DNA of 47,404 nucleotides, from positions 1-47,404 of the forward strand of contig NZ_SMYZ01000011.1 in NCBI RefSeq assembly GCF_004919685.1. The letters run 5' to 3'. This DNA comes from Mesorhizobium norvegicum (GTDB lineage Bacteria; Pseudomonadota; Alphaproteobacteria; Rhizobiales; Rhizobiaceae). Of the stretch, positions 10,874-21,119 are shown one piece after another. Positions within the stretch are counted from its first letter, which is position 1, and the number at the start of each line of letters is the position of its first letter. Position numbers and translations under genes: made by a program. The notes under the pieces were generated by a model that was given only the letters and a program-made list of their open reading frames with translations, did no database searches and was not told where the DNA came from.

Positions 10874-10993
10874 GTTCTACCGCGTCGCGGTAGAACTGAG
10901 CTCACGGACCCAAAAGTCCGCTCCGTTCCGGTTCTCGGAACCCACCATTCTCGACTCGGCCTGACGTGAATCTCAACGCACCTCACGCCGAGT
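10874..10993. repeat. Array of four hairpins between convergent genes
   Basis: Four inverted repeats follow each other in 120 bases. The first is GTTCTACCGCG/CGCGGTAGAAC (10874-10896, one-base centre). The second is CGGAC/GTCCG (10905-10920). The third is GTTCCG/CGGAAC (10925-10941). The fourth is ACTCGGC/GCCGAGT (10954-10993) with an inner CGTGA/TCACG. The place between two gene ends and the mosaic build resemble REP- or RIME-like intergenic elements of rhizobia; it could also be a bidirectional terminator or a structured RNA. Confidence 0.6.
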
Positions 10994-11014
10994 TCGCTTG
11001 GGTTCGAAAATCGC

Positions 11015-11404
11015 TCAGCCCGGTTTGGCTTCGATCGTGACCTTGCTGGCGTAGAATGCGCCGTGGTTGCGGATTTCAGTCATTTCGTCGAAAGGCCGTT
11101 CATAGGCCCACATGGCGTTCTGGCCGGTTTCGCCGGCAGGCAGCACGCTCCAATAGCTTGCATCGCCCTTGTAGGGGCAATGGGTCGAGTGTTCTGTGCT
11201 GCTGAGCTTGTCGAAATCGATGTCGGCGAACGGAATGTAGAAGGCCGCAGGATAGGGGGTCTCGGTCAGCACTTTGGCGTTCGCTGATGAAGCGATGACC
11301 ACGTCCCCGGCACGCACCGTGATGGTGCCGGCATAGGGCTCGATGGTGATGACCTTGTCGGGATTGCGTTGAAAGCCGGGTGCCGGGTTGGCGATCTGAT
11401 CCAT
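11015..11404 (-). CDS. DUF427 domain protein
   Basis: This 129-residue protein matches the DUF427 family, a small beta-rich cytosolic fold of unknown activity. Hallmarks are ETPYPAAFYIP, the CPYKGDASYW motif near residues 80-90, and the closing WAYERPF with a VTIEAKPG tail. The start is ATG at 11404, preceded on the minus strand by GGAGAC at a good distance. The longer upstream open frame carries no family sequence. Family members are widespread in proteobacteria and their role is not established. It lies downstream of a small unknown gene on the same strand with a 128-base gap. Confidence 0.88.
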   Translation of the reverse strand: MDQIANPAPGFQRNPDKVITIEPYAGTITVRAGDVVIASSANAKVLTETPYPAAFYIPFADIDFDKLSSTEHSTHCPYKGDASYWSVLPAGETGQNAMWAYERPFDEMTEIRNHGAFYASKVTIEAKPG

Positions 11405-11532
11405 GCGGGGGTCTCCTTGCCTCGACTTTAAGGTGTGTCGTGCAAGCGCATTGCGCAAGGCCCACACGCAAGCCAATTGCCCAGAGCTCACTCGGGCGGA
11501 CAGCGCCCCTGAAAGAACTTGTCTGCCGACCG

Positions 11533-11889
11533 TCAGGCGGCGGTCTTGAACGCATCCATGAGACCGGCATAGGCGGCCGCGATGCCGGCCACCGGGTTGC
11601 TGCTTCGCGACGCGGTCTCGACCTTCAAGTGACCGCCACCGGTCGGCAAGGTGAGCAGCAGGAACTGGCGATTGCCGCCATTGCCGACGGACGCGGCCGC
11701 GACATGCTGGCCTTCGCCCTGGTTCTGGACGCACATCTTGAACAGCAGCGTGCCGCCGACCGCTTCGAGCGCGCCGCCGACAACTTCAACAAATTCATCT
11801 TCGGAAACAGTCTTCGTATCCGGCACCAGATCGGCCAGACTTTCGGCAAGCGTACTCTCGAGGGCCTTGTCGTCGAGTTGCGCGTCCAT
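11533..11889 (-). CDS. Small protein of unknown function
   Basis: I do not recognise this 118-residue protein. It is acidic at the N-terminus, has no signal peptide or membrane helix, and ends in an Ala-rich helical segment (NPVAGIAAAYAGLMDAF). The ribosome site AGAGG sits about 5 bases before ATG 11889, so translation is well supported. It lies upstream of, and on the same strand as, the DUF427 gene. It is divergent from the acyl-CoA synthetase with about 195 bases between starts. Function is unknown. Confidence 0.65.
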   Translation of the reverse strand: MDAQLDDKALESTLAESLADLVPDTKTVSEDEFVEVVGGALEAVGGTLLFKMCVQNQGEGQHVAAASVGNGGNRQFLLLTLPTGGGHLKVETASRSSNPVAGIAAAYAGLMDAFKTAA

Positions 11890-12084
11890 GCGAACCTCTT
11901 TCAGTCGCCAATCTCACCCCTTTGCCCGTTAACGAAACTTAACGCCGACGGATGGCCGGATTGTGGCGGTTGTCCCTGTCATGTCGATCAATGTAGCGCT
12001 CGGCCGTGCTGGTGACTGGACAATCCGCCGGTTCGCTCCACAATGGTCCGAAAAGCAAGACGCAAAAGCGTGAGGGAGGACCGA

Positions 12085-13713
<1,629 letters not shown>

Positions 13714-13760
13714 CGCGATGGTGCATGTTTCGGCTTCATGCCATCGCAAAAAGGCACTAA

Positions 13761-14579
13761 GTGTCCGTTCGGGTTGGGGCAGCGCAGAAAACGATGGTTA
13801 GTATTCCCGAACGGCAAACGTCGAAGGCGGCCGGATGGTCGCGGCGCACGGCCGCTTTTTCGTTGGTGCTGCTGCTGACGGTCTTCGTCGGCCATCGCTT
13901 CGATCTCGTCGAAACACCTGTCTTCCTGTGGGTGCTGGGCATCGTCGCGCTGCTGGCCGCCCTGGCGCTGTTGTTTGCCGGGTTTGCCTTTTCGCGGCTG
14001 TGGAACTTCGGCGATCGCGGCGGTCGCGACCTGACGGTCGGCGCGCTGCTGGCGCTGCTGGTGCTCGCGCCCTATGGCGTTGCCGCCTACTGGGCGACGA
14101 TCTATCCGCCGCTCAGGGATATCTCGACGGATTTCGACGAGCCGCCGGCACTCGACGTGAGCGACCGGACGAAGGATATGAACGTGCTCTCCCCGTCGAC
14201 GCCTGGCGAACAGAGGCTGCAGACCGACAGCTATCCGCTGGTCAGCGCACGCAGCTACGACCTGCCGTTCGAGACTGTCGTCAATGCCGTCGAAACCGTA
14301 CTCGACCGGCGCAACTGGGATCTCTCGGAACCCTATCCCGACCTCGCCGGGCAAAGCGACGTGACCATTACCGCCGTCGCCAAGGGCTTCGTGCTCGGTC
14401 TTCCCGCCGATGTGGCGATCCGCGTGACGGACGATGGCGATACGGTCATCGTCGATATGCGCTCAGCTTCGCGATACGGCCGCTACGACCTCGGCGACAA
14501 TGCCGCGCGCATCACCGACTTCCTGGCGGAACTCGACCAGGAAGTCGCCGGTCAGGTTGGCGCGGCGCCGGCCGAATAG
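13761..14579 (+). CDS. DUF1499 membrane-anchored protein
   Basis: This protein of 272 residues (261 from the alternative ATG) has about three membrane helices in its first 120 residues. A soluble C-terminal DUF1499 domain follows, from about residue 145, including SARSYDLPFETVVNAVETVL and DMRSASRYGRYDLGDNAARITDF. DUF1499 proteins are common in alphaproteobacteria and plants, and their biochemical role is unknown. The start may be GTG at 13761 or ATG at 13794; neither has a strong ribosome site. It follows the acyl-CoA synthetase by 47 bases and is convergent with the metallo-hydrolase gene. Confidence 0.85.
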   Translation: MSVRVGAAQKTMVSIPERQTSKAAGWSRRTAAFSLVLLLTVFVGHRFDLVETPVFLWVLGIVALLAALALLFAGFAFSRLWNFGDRGGRDLTVGALLALLVLAPYGVAAYWATIYPPLRDISTDFDEPPALDVSDRTKDMNVLSPSTPGEQRLQTDSYPLVSARSYDLPFETVVNAVETVLDRRNWDLSEPYPDLAGQSDVTITAVAKGFVLGLPADVAIRVTDDGDTVIVDMRSASRYGRYDLGDNAARITDFLAELDQEVAGQVGAAPAE

Positions 14580-14624
14580 GGCATTGGAACCTGGCAGCCC
14601 GTCTTGGCGGTCGATCTGGGCAGC

Positions 14625-15533
14625 CTATCTGGCCGGCGTGAAGATGCCGTCAATGGCCGGTGCGGCGTCTGTCGCGACCAGATTGCGCGCCACCAGATCC
14701 TCGAGATGGGCAAGCACCGATAGCCCGGCGGCGCCATGCAGCCGCGGATCGGTATCCCTGTAGATCGCCTTGACCATGTCCGCGATCGTCCGGTCGCCCT
14801 CTCTGACCCGCTGCAGTATGGCGCGCTCGCGCATCTTGCGGTGCGTCTTCAGCCCGCGCATGAAAGCGCGCGGTGCCGTCACCGGCCCGCCATGCCCGGG
14901 CAGCAGCAAGCGATCCCCGCGTTCGATCAGCCGGTCCAGCGAGGCCATGTAATCGGCCATCGCCCCATCCGGCGGGGCGACGATGGAGGTTGCCCAGGCC
15001 ATGACATGGTCGGCCGAAAACAGGATGCCGGTTCCTTCCAGCGCGAATGTCGCGTGATTGGCGGTGTGGCCCGGGGTCAGAACCGTCCTGATCGACCAGC
15101 CGTCGCCGTCGATCACCTTGTCGTCGGGCAATGCGATATCGGGGACGAAAGCCGTGTCGGCACTGGCGTCGAGCGCGTTGGTCTCGCCGATGTGCAAAGG
15201 TCTTGCCGGCCGGTGCGGCCCCTCTGCCAGCACGATGGCGCCGGTGCGCTCCTTCAGCCGGGCCGCCAGCGGGGAGTGGTCACGATGCGTGTGGCTGACG
15301 AAGATATGGCTGACCGGCCGGCCCGCGATCACGTCGAGCAGGGTCTGCAGATGCGCCTCGTCATCCGGTCCCGGATCGATCACCGCCAGCGTATCGCGGC
15401 CAACGATGTAGCTGTTGGTGCCGTGAAAGGTGAAGGGGCTCGGATTGCGGGCCGTGATGCGCTGGATATCGGGCGCGACGCTTACCCCCTGGCCATAAAA
15501 GGGGTCGAAGCCGGTATCGAATTTGAGTGCCAT
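14625..15533 (-). CDS. Metallo-beta-lactamase-fold hydrolase (LACTB2-like)
   Basis: This 302-residue enzyme carries the zinc-binding HTHRDH motif (in SHTHRDHSPLA) near residue 92, a later GHTANHATF histidine, FSADHVMAW, and LLPGHGGPV, the full metal ligand set of the fold. The C-terminal 60 residues form a winged-helix-like segment (GLSVLAHLEDLVARNLV) as in LACTB2-type hydrolases. Substrates in this group range from thioesters to RNA; none is assignable here. The start ATG at 15533 begins MALKFD. Longer upstream frames lack conserved sequence. The gene is divergent from bioY with 124 bases between. Confidence 0.9.
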   Translation of the reverse strand: MALKFDTGFDPFYGQGVSVAPDIQRITARNPSPFTFHGTNSYIVGRDTLAVIDPGPDDEAHLQTLLDVIAGRPVSHIFVSHTHRDHSPLAARLKERTGAIVLAEGPHRPARPLHIGETNALDASADTAFVPDIALPDDKVIDGDGWSIRTVLTPGHTANHATFALEGTGILFSADHVMAWATSIVAPPDGAMADYMASLDRLIERGDRLLLPGHGGPVTAPRAFMRGLKTHRKMRERAILQRVREGDRTIADMVKAIYRDTDPRLHGAAGLSVLAHLEDLVARNLVATDAAPAIDGIFTPAR

Positions 15534-15657
15534 GGCGGATGCATCGGTGCCTTGTTTCAGGAAACGGCAAAACCGATTGCCGCATAACACGCAAGCCAAT
15601 ATAGGAGAACGTGAGGCCGCGAACATCGGATAGCGGCAATCGGATTGGGGAAATACC

Positions 15658-16248
15658 ATGGCAATTGCAACCACGATGCGTCCGCTTGTTTCTCTGGCTT
15701 TGCCGCAAAATGCCGTGGCGCGGCTGGCAACGCAGCTTTTCCTGGCGATCGCCGGAACACTGGTGCTGACCCTGTCGGCCAAGACCAAGGTGATGCTCGG
15801 GCCGGTCGACATTTCGATGCAGACGCTGGCCGTGCTGCTGATCGCCGCCGCCTTCGGCATGCGTCTCGGCGTCGCCACCCTGCTGCTTTACATGGCGGAG
15901 GGCGCCATGGGCTTCCCCGTCTTCCAGAGCACCCCGGAAAAGGGTCTCGGCATTGCCTACATGCTCGGCTCGACCGGCGGTTATCTCGCCGGCTTCGTGG
16001 TCATGGCGGCAATCGTCGGCTGGGCCGCCGATCGCGGCTGGGATCGCCATCCGATCAAGCTTTTCAACGCCATGCTGGTTGCCGAGGTCGTCATGATGGC
16101 GATGGGCTTTGCCTGGTTGGCGCTGCTGATCGGCCCGGAAAAGTCGTGGCAGTTCGGCGTCGTGCCGTTCATCGTCGGTGACTTGATCAAGGTTGCCTTG
16201 GCGGCAAGCCTGGTGCCGGCTGTGTGGACGCTGCTGAAGCGCGGCTGA
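15658..16248 (+). CDS. bioY: Biotin transporter BioY
   Basis: This 196-residue membrane protein matches BioY, the S (substrate-binding) component of an energy-coupling-factor biotin transporter in the inner membrane. Family features are the early TKVMLGPVDISMQTLAVLL segment, GMRLGVATLLLYMAEGAMG, the GSTGGYLAGFV segment and the C-terminal FIVGDLIKVALAASL. Six helices are expected and can be traced. No EcfA/EcfT genes are adjacent, as in many rhizobia where BioY is solitary or uses distant BioMN. The ribosome site is a G/A-rich stretch before ATG 15658. I did not find a clear BioR palindrome upstream. A strong terminator lies 75 bases past the stop. Confidence 0.95.
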   Translation: MAIATTMRPLVSLALPQNAVARLATQLFLAIAGTLVLTLSAKTKVMLGPVDISMQTLAVLLIAAAFGMRLGVATLLLYMAEGAMGFPVFQSTPEKGLGIAYMLGSTGGYLAGFVVMAAIVGWAADRGWDRHPIKLFNAMLVAEVVMMAMGFAWLALLIGPEKSWQFGVVPFIVGDLIKVALAASLVPAVWTLLKRG

Positions 16249-16323
16249 AACGCGAGCAGGGCCAACGGCTCGGCGTCGATACTGCCGAAGGCGTGCCGAT
16301 ATTTTCAATGATGATGTTCAGTA

Positions 16324-16348
16324 AGCCGGCCTGTTAGGGCCGGCTTTT
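16324..16348 (+). terminator. Rho-independent terminator after bioY
   Basis: AGCCGGCC (16324-16331) pairs perfectly with GGCCGGCT (16338-16345) across a 6-base loop and is followed by TTT. It separates bioY from the polysaccharide locus. Confidence 0.85.
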
Positions 16349-16482
16349 CTATAGAATCAAACAATGCTGTTGATCAAAACTTCCACCAACCGTTGACGTG
16401 AAATACATGCTTGCTGGTGCAGCCGCACTGTCGTAGCCCTTGATCTTCGACGGTGTCGAATCGCCGAAGGCGAGACGCCTGA

Positions 16483-16498
16483 TTCGTTTGCAAACGAA
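16483..16498. promoter_or_regulatory. 16-base perfect palindrome, candidate operator
   Basis: TTCGTTTG-CAAACGAA is an uninterrupted perfect palindrome 70 bases ahead of the first gene of the polysaccharide locus. Its shape (central TTTGCAAA) is typical of dimeric repressor sites such as LacI-family operators. The regulator is unknown. Confidence 0.5.
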
Positions 16499-16568
16499 CG
16501 GGCAAGCCAAGCGCATCATCGCAAATGGCCCATCGCCTGCACGGCAACTTCGGGGGAAGGGCAAGGCG

Positions 16569-17846
16569 TTGAATGTCGCAGCGTCAACTATTGTCGGAAG
16601 CCGGCATTTCCTGTTCAGGATACGATTTCAGCTGCTTGGCGGACTGACATTCGCGATTTTTGCGCCGGCGATTATCCGGATTGTCTTCAATCCTGAGTTT
16701 ATCTATTCGGCCAACCTTCAGGTGACGGTAACCGCTGCGGCGATTGCGCATCTTGCGGGCTTCCTCTCCTATCGCCGCATCGGAAATTTCCCGGGCGTGG
16801 CCGCGGCCAGTTACATCTTGCCGACCTTTGCCCTGTCCTACGGGGCCGTTTTCCTGACCATTTTCTTTTTCCGTTTCGAGTACAGCCGGTTTCAGGCCGC
16901 CGCCAGCTTCACGCAGTCCACCCTCTGGTATTTCGGCCTGAGCCTGTTGACGCGGCGTCTCGATCCGTACCGGCTCGTCGTGGTTCCCGGCGGAGATGTC
17001 GAGCGCCTCAAGACGCTGCCGGGGGTGCACTGGTTCTGGATCAAGTCGACCAACACCGTCATTGAAAGAGCCAGCGGCGTGGTCGTTGATCTGCGTGCCG
17101 ATCTTGGCGCGGAGTGGGAACGATATATTGCGGATCGGGCTCTTTCGGGAACACCCGTTTACCACGTCAAGCAGGTCAGAGAGTCTCTGACTGGTCGGGT
17201 CGAGATCGAGCATCTGTCGGAAAACACGCTTGGTTCGCTCAATCCGAACCAGGCCTATCTCAAGATCAAGCAGGCAGCCGACTGGGTCTCCGCGCTTGTC
17301 TTGATTGTCGTTCTTTCCCCTGTTCTAGCGCTGATAGCGCTGCTGATCCGGTTGGACTCCGAGGGTCCCGTGCTGTTTCGGCAGCAACGCATGGGCTACC
17401 GGGGCAAGATCTGCACAGTCTACAAGTTTCGCTCGATGCGGCAGCACGTTGGCGCCGGCAACGACAAGGAGAGGGCGATAACCAAGCGCGACGATGATCG
17501 CATCACTGGCGTTGGGCGTTTCCTGCGAAAGTTCAGGATCGACGAACTGCCGCAGGTCATCAACATCCTGCGTGGCGAAATGAGTTGGATCGGACCGCGG
17601 CCGGAAGCTGTCGTGCTGTCGCAGTGGTACGAGGCTGAGCTGCCATTCTACCGCTACAGGCATATCGTCAGGCCAGGTATAAGTGGGTGGGCGCAAGTAA
17701 ATCAAGGGCATGTGGCTGCCGTCGATGATGTTATGGAGAAATTGCACTACGATTTCTATTACATAAAGAACTTTTCGCCTTGGCTGGATGTTTTGATAAC
17801 TCTCAAGACAATGAAAACGATGCTTACCGGCTTTGGCGCCCGATAG
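16569..17846 (+). CDS. Polyprenyl-phosphate sugar-phosphate transferase (initiating)
   Basis: This enzyme moves a sugar-1-phosphate from a UDP-sugar to undecaprenyl phosphate, the first step of repeat-unit assembly at the inner membrane. The N-terminal third has several membrane helices, followed by a cytosolic CoA-binding-like region. The last 190 residues are the catalytic PF02397 domain: a membrane helix (ALVLIVVLSPVLALIALLI), VYKFRSM, FLRKFRIDELPQVINILRG, WIGPRPE and HIVRPGISGWAQVNQG. The start is uncertain; TTG at 16569 is chosen because G-rich sequence precedes it and the upstream extension would cover a perfect palindrome. The sugar may be Gal, Glc or a HexNAc derivative. It heads the locus, 43 bases before the dehydrogenase. 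Confidence 0.9.
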   Translation: MNVAASTIVGSRHFLFRIRFQLLGGLTFAIFAPAIIRIVFNPEFIYSANLQVTVTAAAIAHLAGFLSYRRIGNFPGVAAASYILPTFALSYGAVFLTIFFFRFEYSRFQAAASFTQSTLWYFGLSLLTRRLDPYRLVVVPGGDVERLKTLPGVHWFWIKSTNTVIERASGVVVDLRADLGAEWERYIADRALSGTPVYHVKQVRESLTGRVEIEHLSENTLGSLNPNQAYLKIKQAADWVSALVLIVVLSPVLALIALLIRLDSEGPVLFRQQRMGYRGKICTVYKFRSMRQHVGAGNDKERAITKRDDDRITGVGRFLRKFRIDELPQVINILRGEMSWIGPRPEAVVLSQWYEAELPFYRYRHIVRPGISGWAQVNQGHVAAVDDVMEKLHYDFYYIKNFSPWLDVLITLKTMKTMLTGFGAR

Positions 17847-17889
17847 CCAAAGCGAAGCATGACTCTGGAATAGCAAGCGCAGGAATCAG

Positions 17890-19164
17890 ATGGATCTCGC
17901 CTCCAGGAAAATAGCAATCATCGGGCTTGGCTATGTCGGCCTGCCGCTGGCGGTCGCCTTCGGCGCCACCAGGGATGTCGTCGGGTTCGACATCAACCAG
18001 TCGAGGGTGGACGCGCTGAGGCGTGGCGAGGACCATACGCTGGAAGCCAGCAGCGATGAGATCAATGCTGCTACGCGGCTGAGCTTCACCACCGACAAGG
18101 CCGATCTGCGCGATTGCGGGATTTTCATCGTCACGGTGCCGACGCCGATCGACAGGGCCAACCGGCCGGATCTGAAACCCCTGATCATGGCATCGACATT
18201 GGTCGGTGAGGTCATCTCGCCGGGCGCGGTGGTGATCTTCGAATCGACTGTCTATCCCGGCTGCACGGAAGAGGTGTGCGCGCCGCTGATCGAGAAACAT
18301 TCGGGCCTGCGTTACAATGAGGGGTTCTTCCTCGGCTACAGTCCCGAGCGCATCAATCCGGGTGACCGCGAGCATCGGCTGCAGACGATCGTCAAGGTCA
18401 CCAGCGGCTCCACGCCGGAAGCGGCCGAAGGCATCGATGCGCTCTATGCCTCGATCGTGCCGGCGGGTACGCACCGTACTTCGAGCATTGCGGTCGCCGA
18501 AGCGGCCAAGGTCATCGAGAACACCCAGCGGGACCTCAACATCGCGCTGATGAACGAGTTGTCACTCATCTTCGGTAAGCTGGGCATCGACACGTCCGAG
18601 GTGCTGGAAGCCGCCGGCACCAAATGGAATTTCCTGCGCTTCACGCCGGGTCTCGTCGGTGGTCACTGTATCGGCGTCGATCCCTACTATCTCACCCACA
18701 AGGCCCAGGAACTCGGCTATCATCCGGAGGTGATTCTTGCCGGCCGCCGTATCAATGACGGCATGGGTCAGCATGCGGCGGATCAGACGGCCCGCCTGAT
18801 GATGCGCAAGGGGATACCTGTCGTCGGTAGCCGGATTTTGGTGATGGGCGCGGCTTTCAAGGAAAACTGTCCGGACCTGAGAAATTCCAAGGTCGCCGAT
18901 ATCGTCGCCCAGCTGAAGGAATACAATGCCGGCATCGACATTTGGGACCCTTGGGTCGACGCGCAGGAATGCGCGCGCGCCTTCGGCATAGCGAGCATGA
19001 AGGACATTCCCGACGAGCGCTATGACGGCGTTATCGTGGCCGTCGGCCACAGGCAGTTCCGCGCGCTGGGCGTCGACGGCCTGCAGGCGCTTTGCAAGAC
19101 CCCGGGCGTCATCTACGACATCAAGGGTCTGTTCCCCAGGCATGTTACGGATGGGCGCTTCTGA
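17890..19164 (+). CDS. UDP-sugar 6-dehydrogenase, TviB/WbpA type
   Basis: This 424-residue NAD-dependent enzyme oxidises C6 of a UDP-sugar to a uronic acid in two steps. The N-terminal Rossmann motif is [18 protein letters not shown], the middle helix region contains [18 protein letters not shown], and the catalytic Cys260 lies in [12 protein letters not shown]. That Cys motif is the form seen in TviB/WbpA enzymes acting on UDP-N-acetylhexosamines; UDP-glucose dehydrogenases usually show GGSC with FPKD. The product is therefore probably UDP-HexNAc-uronate (inference). The stop overlaps the next start by one base, so coupling to the 4-epimerase is tight. Confidence 0.92.
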   Translation: MDLASRKIAIIGLGYVGLPLAVAFGATRDVVGFDINQSRVDALRRGEDHTLEASSDEINAATRLSFTTDKADLRDCGIFIVTVPTPIDRANRPDLKPLIMASTLVGEVISPGAVVIFESTVYPGCTEEVCAPLIEKHSGLRYNEGFFLGYSPERINPGDREHRLQTIVKVTSGSTPEAAEGIDALYASIVPAGTHRTSSIAVAEAAKVIENTQRDLNIALMNELSLIFGKLGIDTSEVLEAAGTKWNFLRFTPGLVGGHCIGVDPYYLTHKAQELGYHPEVILAGRRINDGMGQHAADQTARLMMRKGIPVVGSRILVMGAAFKENCPDLRNSKVADIVAQLKEYNAGIDIWDPWVDAQECARAFGIASMKDIPDERYDGVIVAVGHRQFRALGVDGLQALCKTPGVIYDIKGLFPRHVTDGRF

Positions 19165-20189
19165 TGAAGGTTCTGGTCACCGGCGCTGCCGGCTTCATAG
19201 GTTATCACGTATCGAAGCGACTGCTGGAGCGCGGCGACGAGGTTGTCGGCATCGACAACGTCAACAGCTACTACGATCCGCAGATCAAGGAGGCGAGGCT
19301 GCGGCTGCTTGAGGAGGCGAGCCGCAAGACCAATGCCGGCTATCACTTCATCCGCGGCAATCTCGCCGACAAAAGCGTGGTCGACGGCTGCTTTGCCGAC
19401 CACGCATTCGACCGGGTTATCCATCTCGCCGCCCAGGCCGGGGTTCGCTACAGCCTGGAGAACCCGCACGCCTATGTCGAAAGCAACATCATCGCCTTCG
19501 CCAACATGTTGGAGGCCTGCCGCAATAGCGCCGTTGCGCACCTGACCTATGCCAGCACCTCGAGCGTCTACGGCGCCAACACCGACATGCCGTTTTCCGA
19601 GCACCGGCCGGCCGACCATCCGCTGCAGTTCTACGCCGCGACCAAGCGAGCCAACGAGTTGATGGCGCACAGCTACAGCCATTTGTTCGGGTTGCCGACG
19701 ACCGGGCTTCGCTTCTTCACCGTGTATGGCCCTTGGGGGCGCCCGGACATGGCGCTGTTCCTGTTCACCAAGAACATCCTTGCCGGCGAGCCGATCAAGC
19801 TGTTCAACAACGGCAACCACACGCGCGACTTCACCTATGTCGAGGACATCGCCGAAGGTGTCGTGCGGGCCAGCGACAGCCCGGCCACCAGTAATGCTGC
19901 CTGGGACTCCAGCCGCCCGGATTCGGGCACGAGCAGCGCTCCCTGGCGCATCTTCAACATCGGCAACAACAACCCCGTGAAGCTGACCGCCTATGTCGAG
20001 GCGCTGGAAAAAGCGCTGGGCCGGAAAGCGATCGTCGAACTGCTACCGCTGCAGGCTGGCGACGTGCCCGATACCTTTGCCGACACATCGGCACTGGAGC
20101 GGGCGGTCGGCTATCGCCCGACGACGACGGTGACCGAGGGGGTCGGGCGGTTTGTCGAGTGGTACCAGTCGTATTTTGGGCGGGGATAG
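19164..20189 (+). CDS. UDP-uronate 4-epimerase, CapI/LspL type
   Basis: This 341-residue extended short-chain dehydrogenase has [12 protein letters not shown] at its N-terminus for NAD, the STSSVYG serine motif, YAATKRANE with the catalytic Tyr/Lys near residue 157, and [15 protein letters not shown]. The last is typical of UDP-glucuronate 4-epimerases, which make UDP-galacturonate. An insert of about 15 residues (near 235-250, rich in Ser and Asp) interrupts the usual spacing. The partner dehydrogenase looks like the N-acetylated sugar type, so the true substrate may be the N-acetyl uronate. The start ATG at 19164 overlaps the preceding TGA. Confidence 0.9.
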   Translation: MKVLVTGAAGFIGYHVSKRLLERGDEVVGIDNVNSYYDPQIKEARLRLLEEASRKTNAGYHFIRGNLADKSVVDGCFADHAFDRVIHLAAQAGVRYSLENPHAYVESNIIAFANMLEACRNSAVAHLTYASTSSVYGANTDMPFSEHRPADHPLQFYAATKRANELMAHSYSHLFGLPTTGLRFFTVYGPWGRPDMALFLFTKNILAGEPIKLFNNGNHTRDFTYVEDIAEGVVRASDSPATSNAAWDSSRPDSGTSSAPWRIFNIGNNNPVKLTAYVEALEKALGRKAIVELLPLQAGDVPDTFADTSALERAVGYRPTTTVTEGVGRFVEWYQSYFGRG

Positions 20190-20225
20190 CCTGTCTCCCG
20201 GCGGATCCGCGCATAGCCCTGTTCC

Positions 20226-21119
20226 ATGACCACGCAACCAGGAGGAGATGGAATCGACACGGCTCGCAAACAGGCAATCCGCAATCCATTGCAGTCCCAG
20301 GCGCTGTTGAGCATTTGCATCCCCACGTTCAATCGGCGGGATCGCGTTGCCGCGTTGGTTCAGGCGCTGTTGCGCGCGAAATGCCCATTGCAGATATGTG
20401 TCCATGTCGACGGCTCGACCGACGGGACAGATGAAGCGCTTGCAGAAATCGCGTCTCGCGATACCAGATTGGTGGTCACCTCTGGCGCGAATGGCGGCAG
20501 AGGGGTCGCAATGTTTTCGGCGATCGCTTCGGCCACTGGCGACTATTGCATGATTTTCGATGATGATGACGATCTCTTCACCGATCGCTTGCCCGAGATT
20601 TGTGAGCGTCTCTCCGAGCAAAGTATCGACGAGAGCATTGCCGGTTTTGTGTTCTCGATGGTTCTGAATGAATCGGATGTGAGAGCAAACCAGTTTCCGT
20701 CAGAGCGCACAAATCTGATCAAGATGCGAGCTGACGAACGTGTGGTCGGCGACAAGAAGGAGGTCATCAGAACTCCCTTGTTGAAACGGGTTGCCGTGCC
20801 ACCCGCCGGGCGGTTCCGCCGTGTTCCAACATCTCTTCTCTGGTCCAGATTGGCGATCGAATATGACGTTGTTTGTGTCAACGTCGATATCGGGCGAAAG
20901 AGGTATTTGCCTGAGGGGATGACGGCAAGAATCCGGCTTCTTCAGCGGCAAAATGCGTACCCGATGCTGTTGCTGAACTTGAATTACATCAGGGCATTCT
21001 GGCTTGGACGATATCGGTCGGTTCGGTTCCTGGGCAAGGCGGTTCTTGCCTGCTTGAGCTTTGGTGCCTTGAGTTTTCCATTCCTGCTCAAGAGGTCATT
21101 CGCACGGGTGACCTCATGA
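20226..21119 (+). CDS. Glycosyltransferase family 2
   Basis: This 297-residue protein has the GT-A fold of family 2. Its marks are LSICIPTFNRRDRV at the start of the domain, HVDGSTDGTDE, SGANGGRGVAMFSAI, and a metal/nucleotide-binding acidic run FDDDDDLF near residue 117. It would transfer one sugar to the growing lipid-linked repeat on the cytosolic face. The donor and linkage are not readable. The C-terminal 60 residues are basic and hydrophobic, perhaps associating with the membrane. The stop overlaps the flippase start by four bases (ATGA), so the two are translationally coupled. Confidence 0.88.
   Translation: MTTQPGGDGIDTARKQAIRNPLQSQALLSICIPTFNRRDRVAALVQALLRAKCPLQICVHVDGSTDGTDEALAEIASRDTRLVVTSGANGGRGVAMFSAIASATGDYCMIFDDDDDLFTDRLPEICERLSEQSIDESIAGFVFSMVLNESDVRANQFPSERTNLIKMRADERVVGDKKEVIRTPLLKRVAVPPAGRFRRVPTSLLWSRLAIEYDVVCVNVDIGRKRYLPEGMTARIRLLQRQNAYPMLLLNLNYIRAFWLGRYRSVRFLGKAVLACLSFGALSFPFLLKRSFARVTS

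Larger units (their letters stand above)
16249..16568. other. Intergenic leader before the polysaccharide locus
   Basis: This 320-base gap holds the bioY terminator (16324-16348) and the palindrome at 16483-16498. It also has an isolated TTGACG (16393-16398) that might be a -35 element, though no good -10 follows at the right distance. An in-frame extension of the next gene to TTG 16440 exists but shows no family sequence. Confidence 0.5.
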
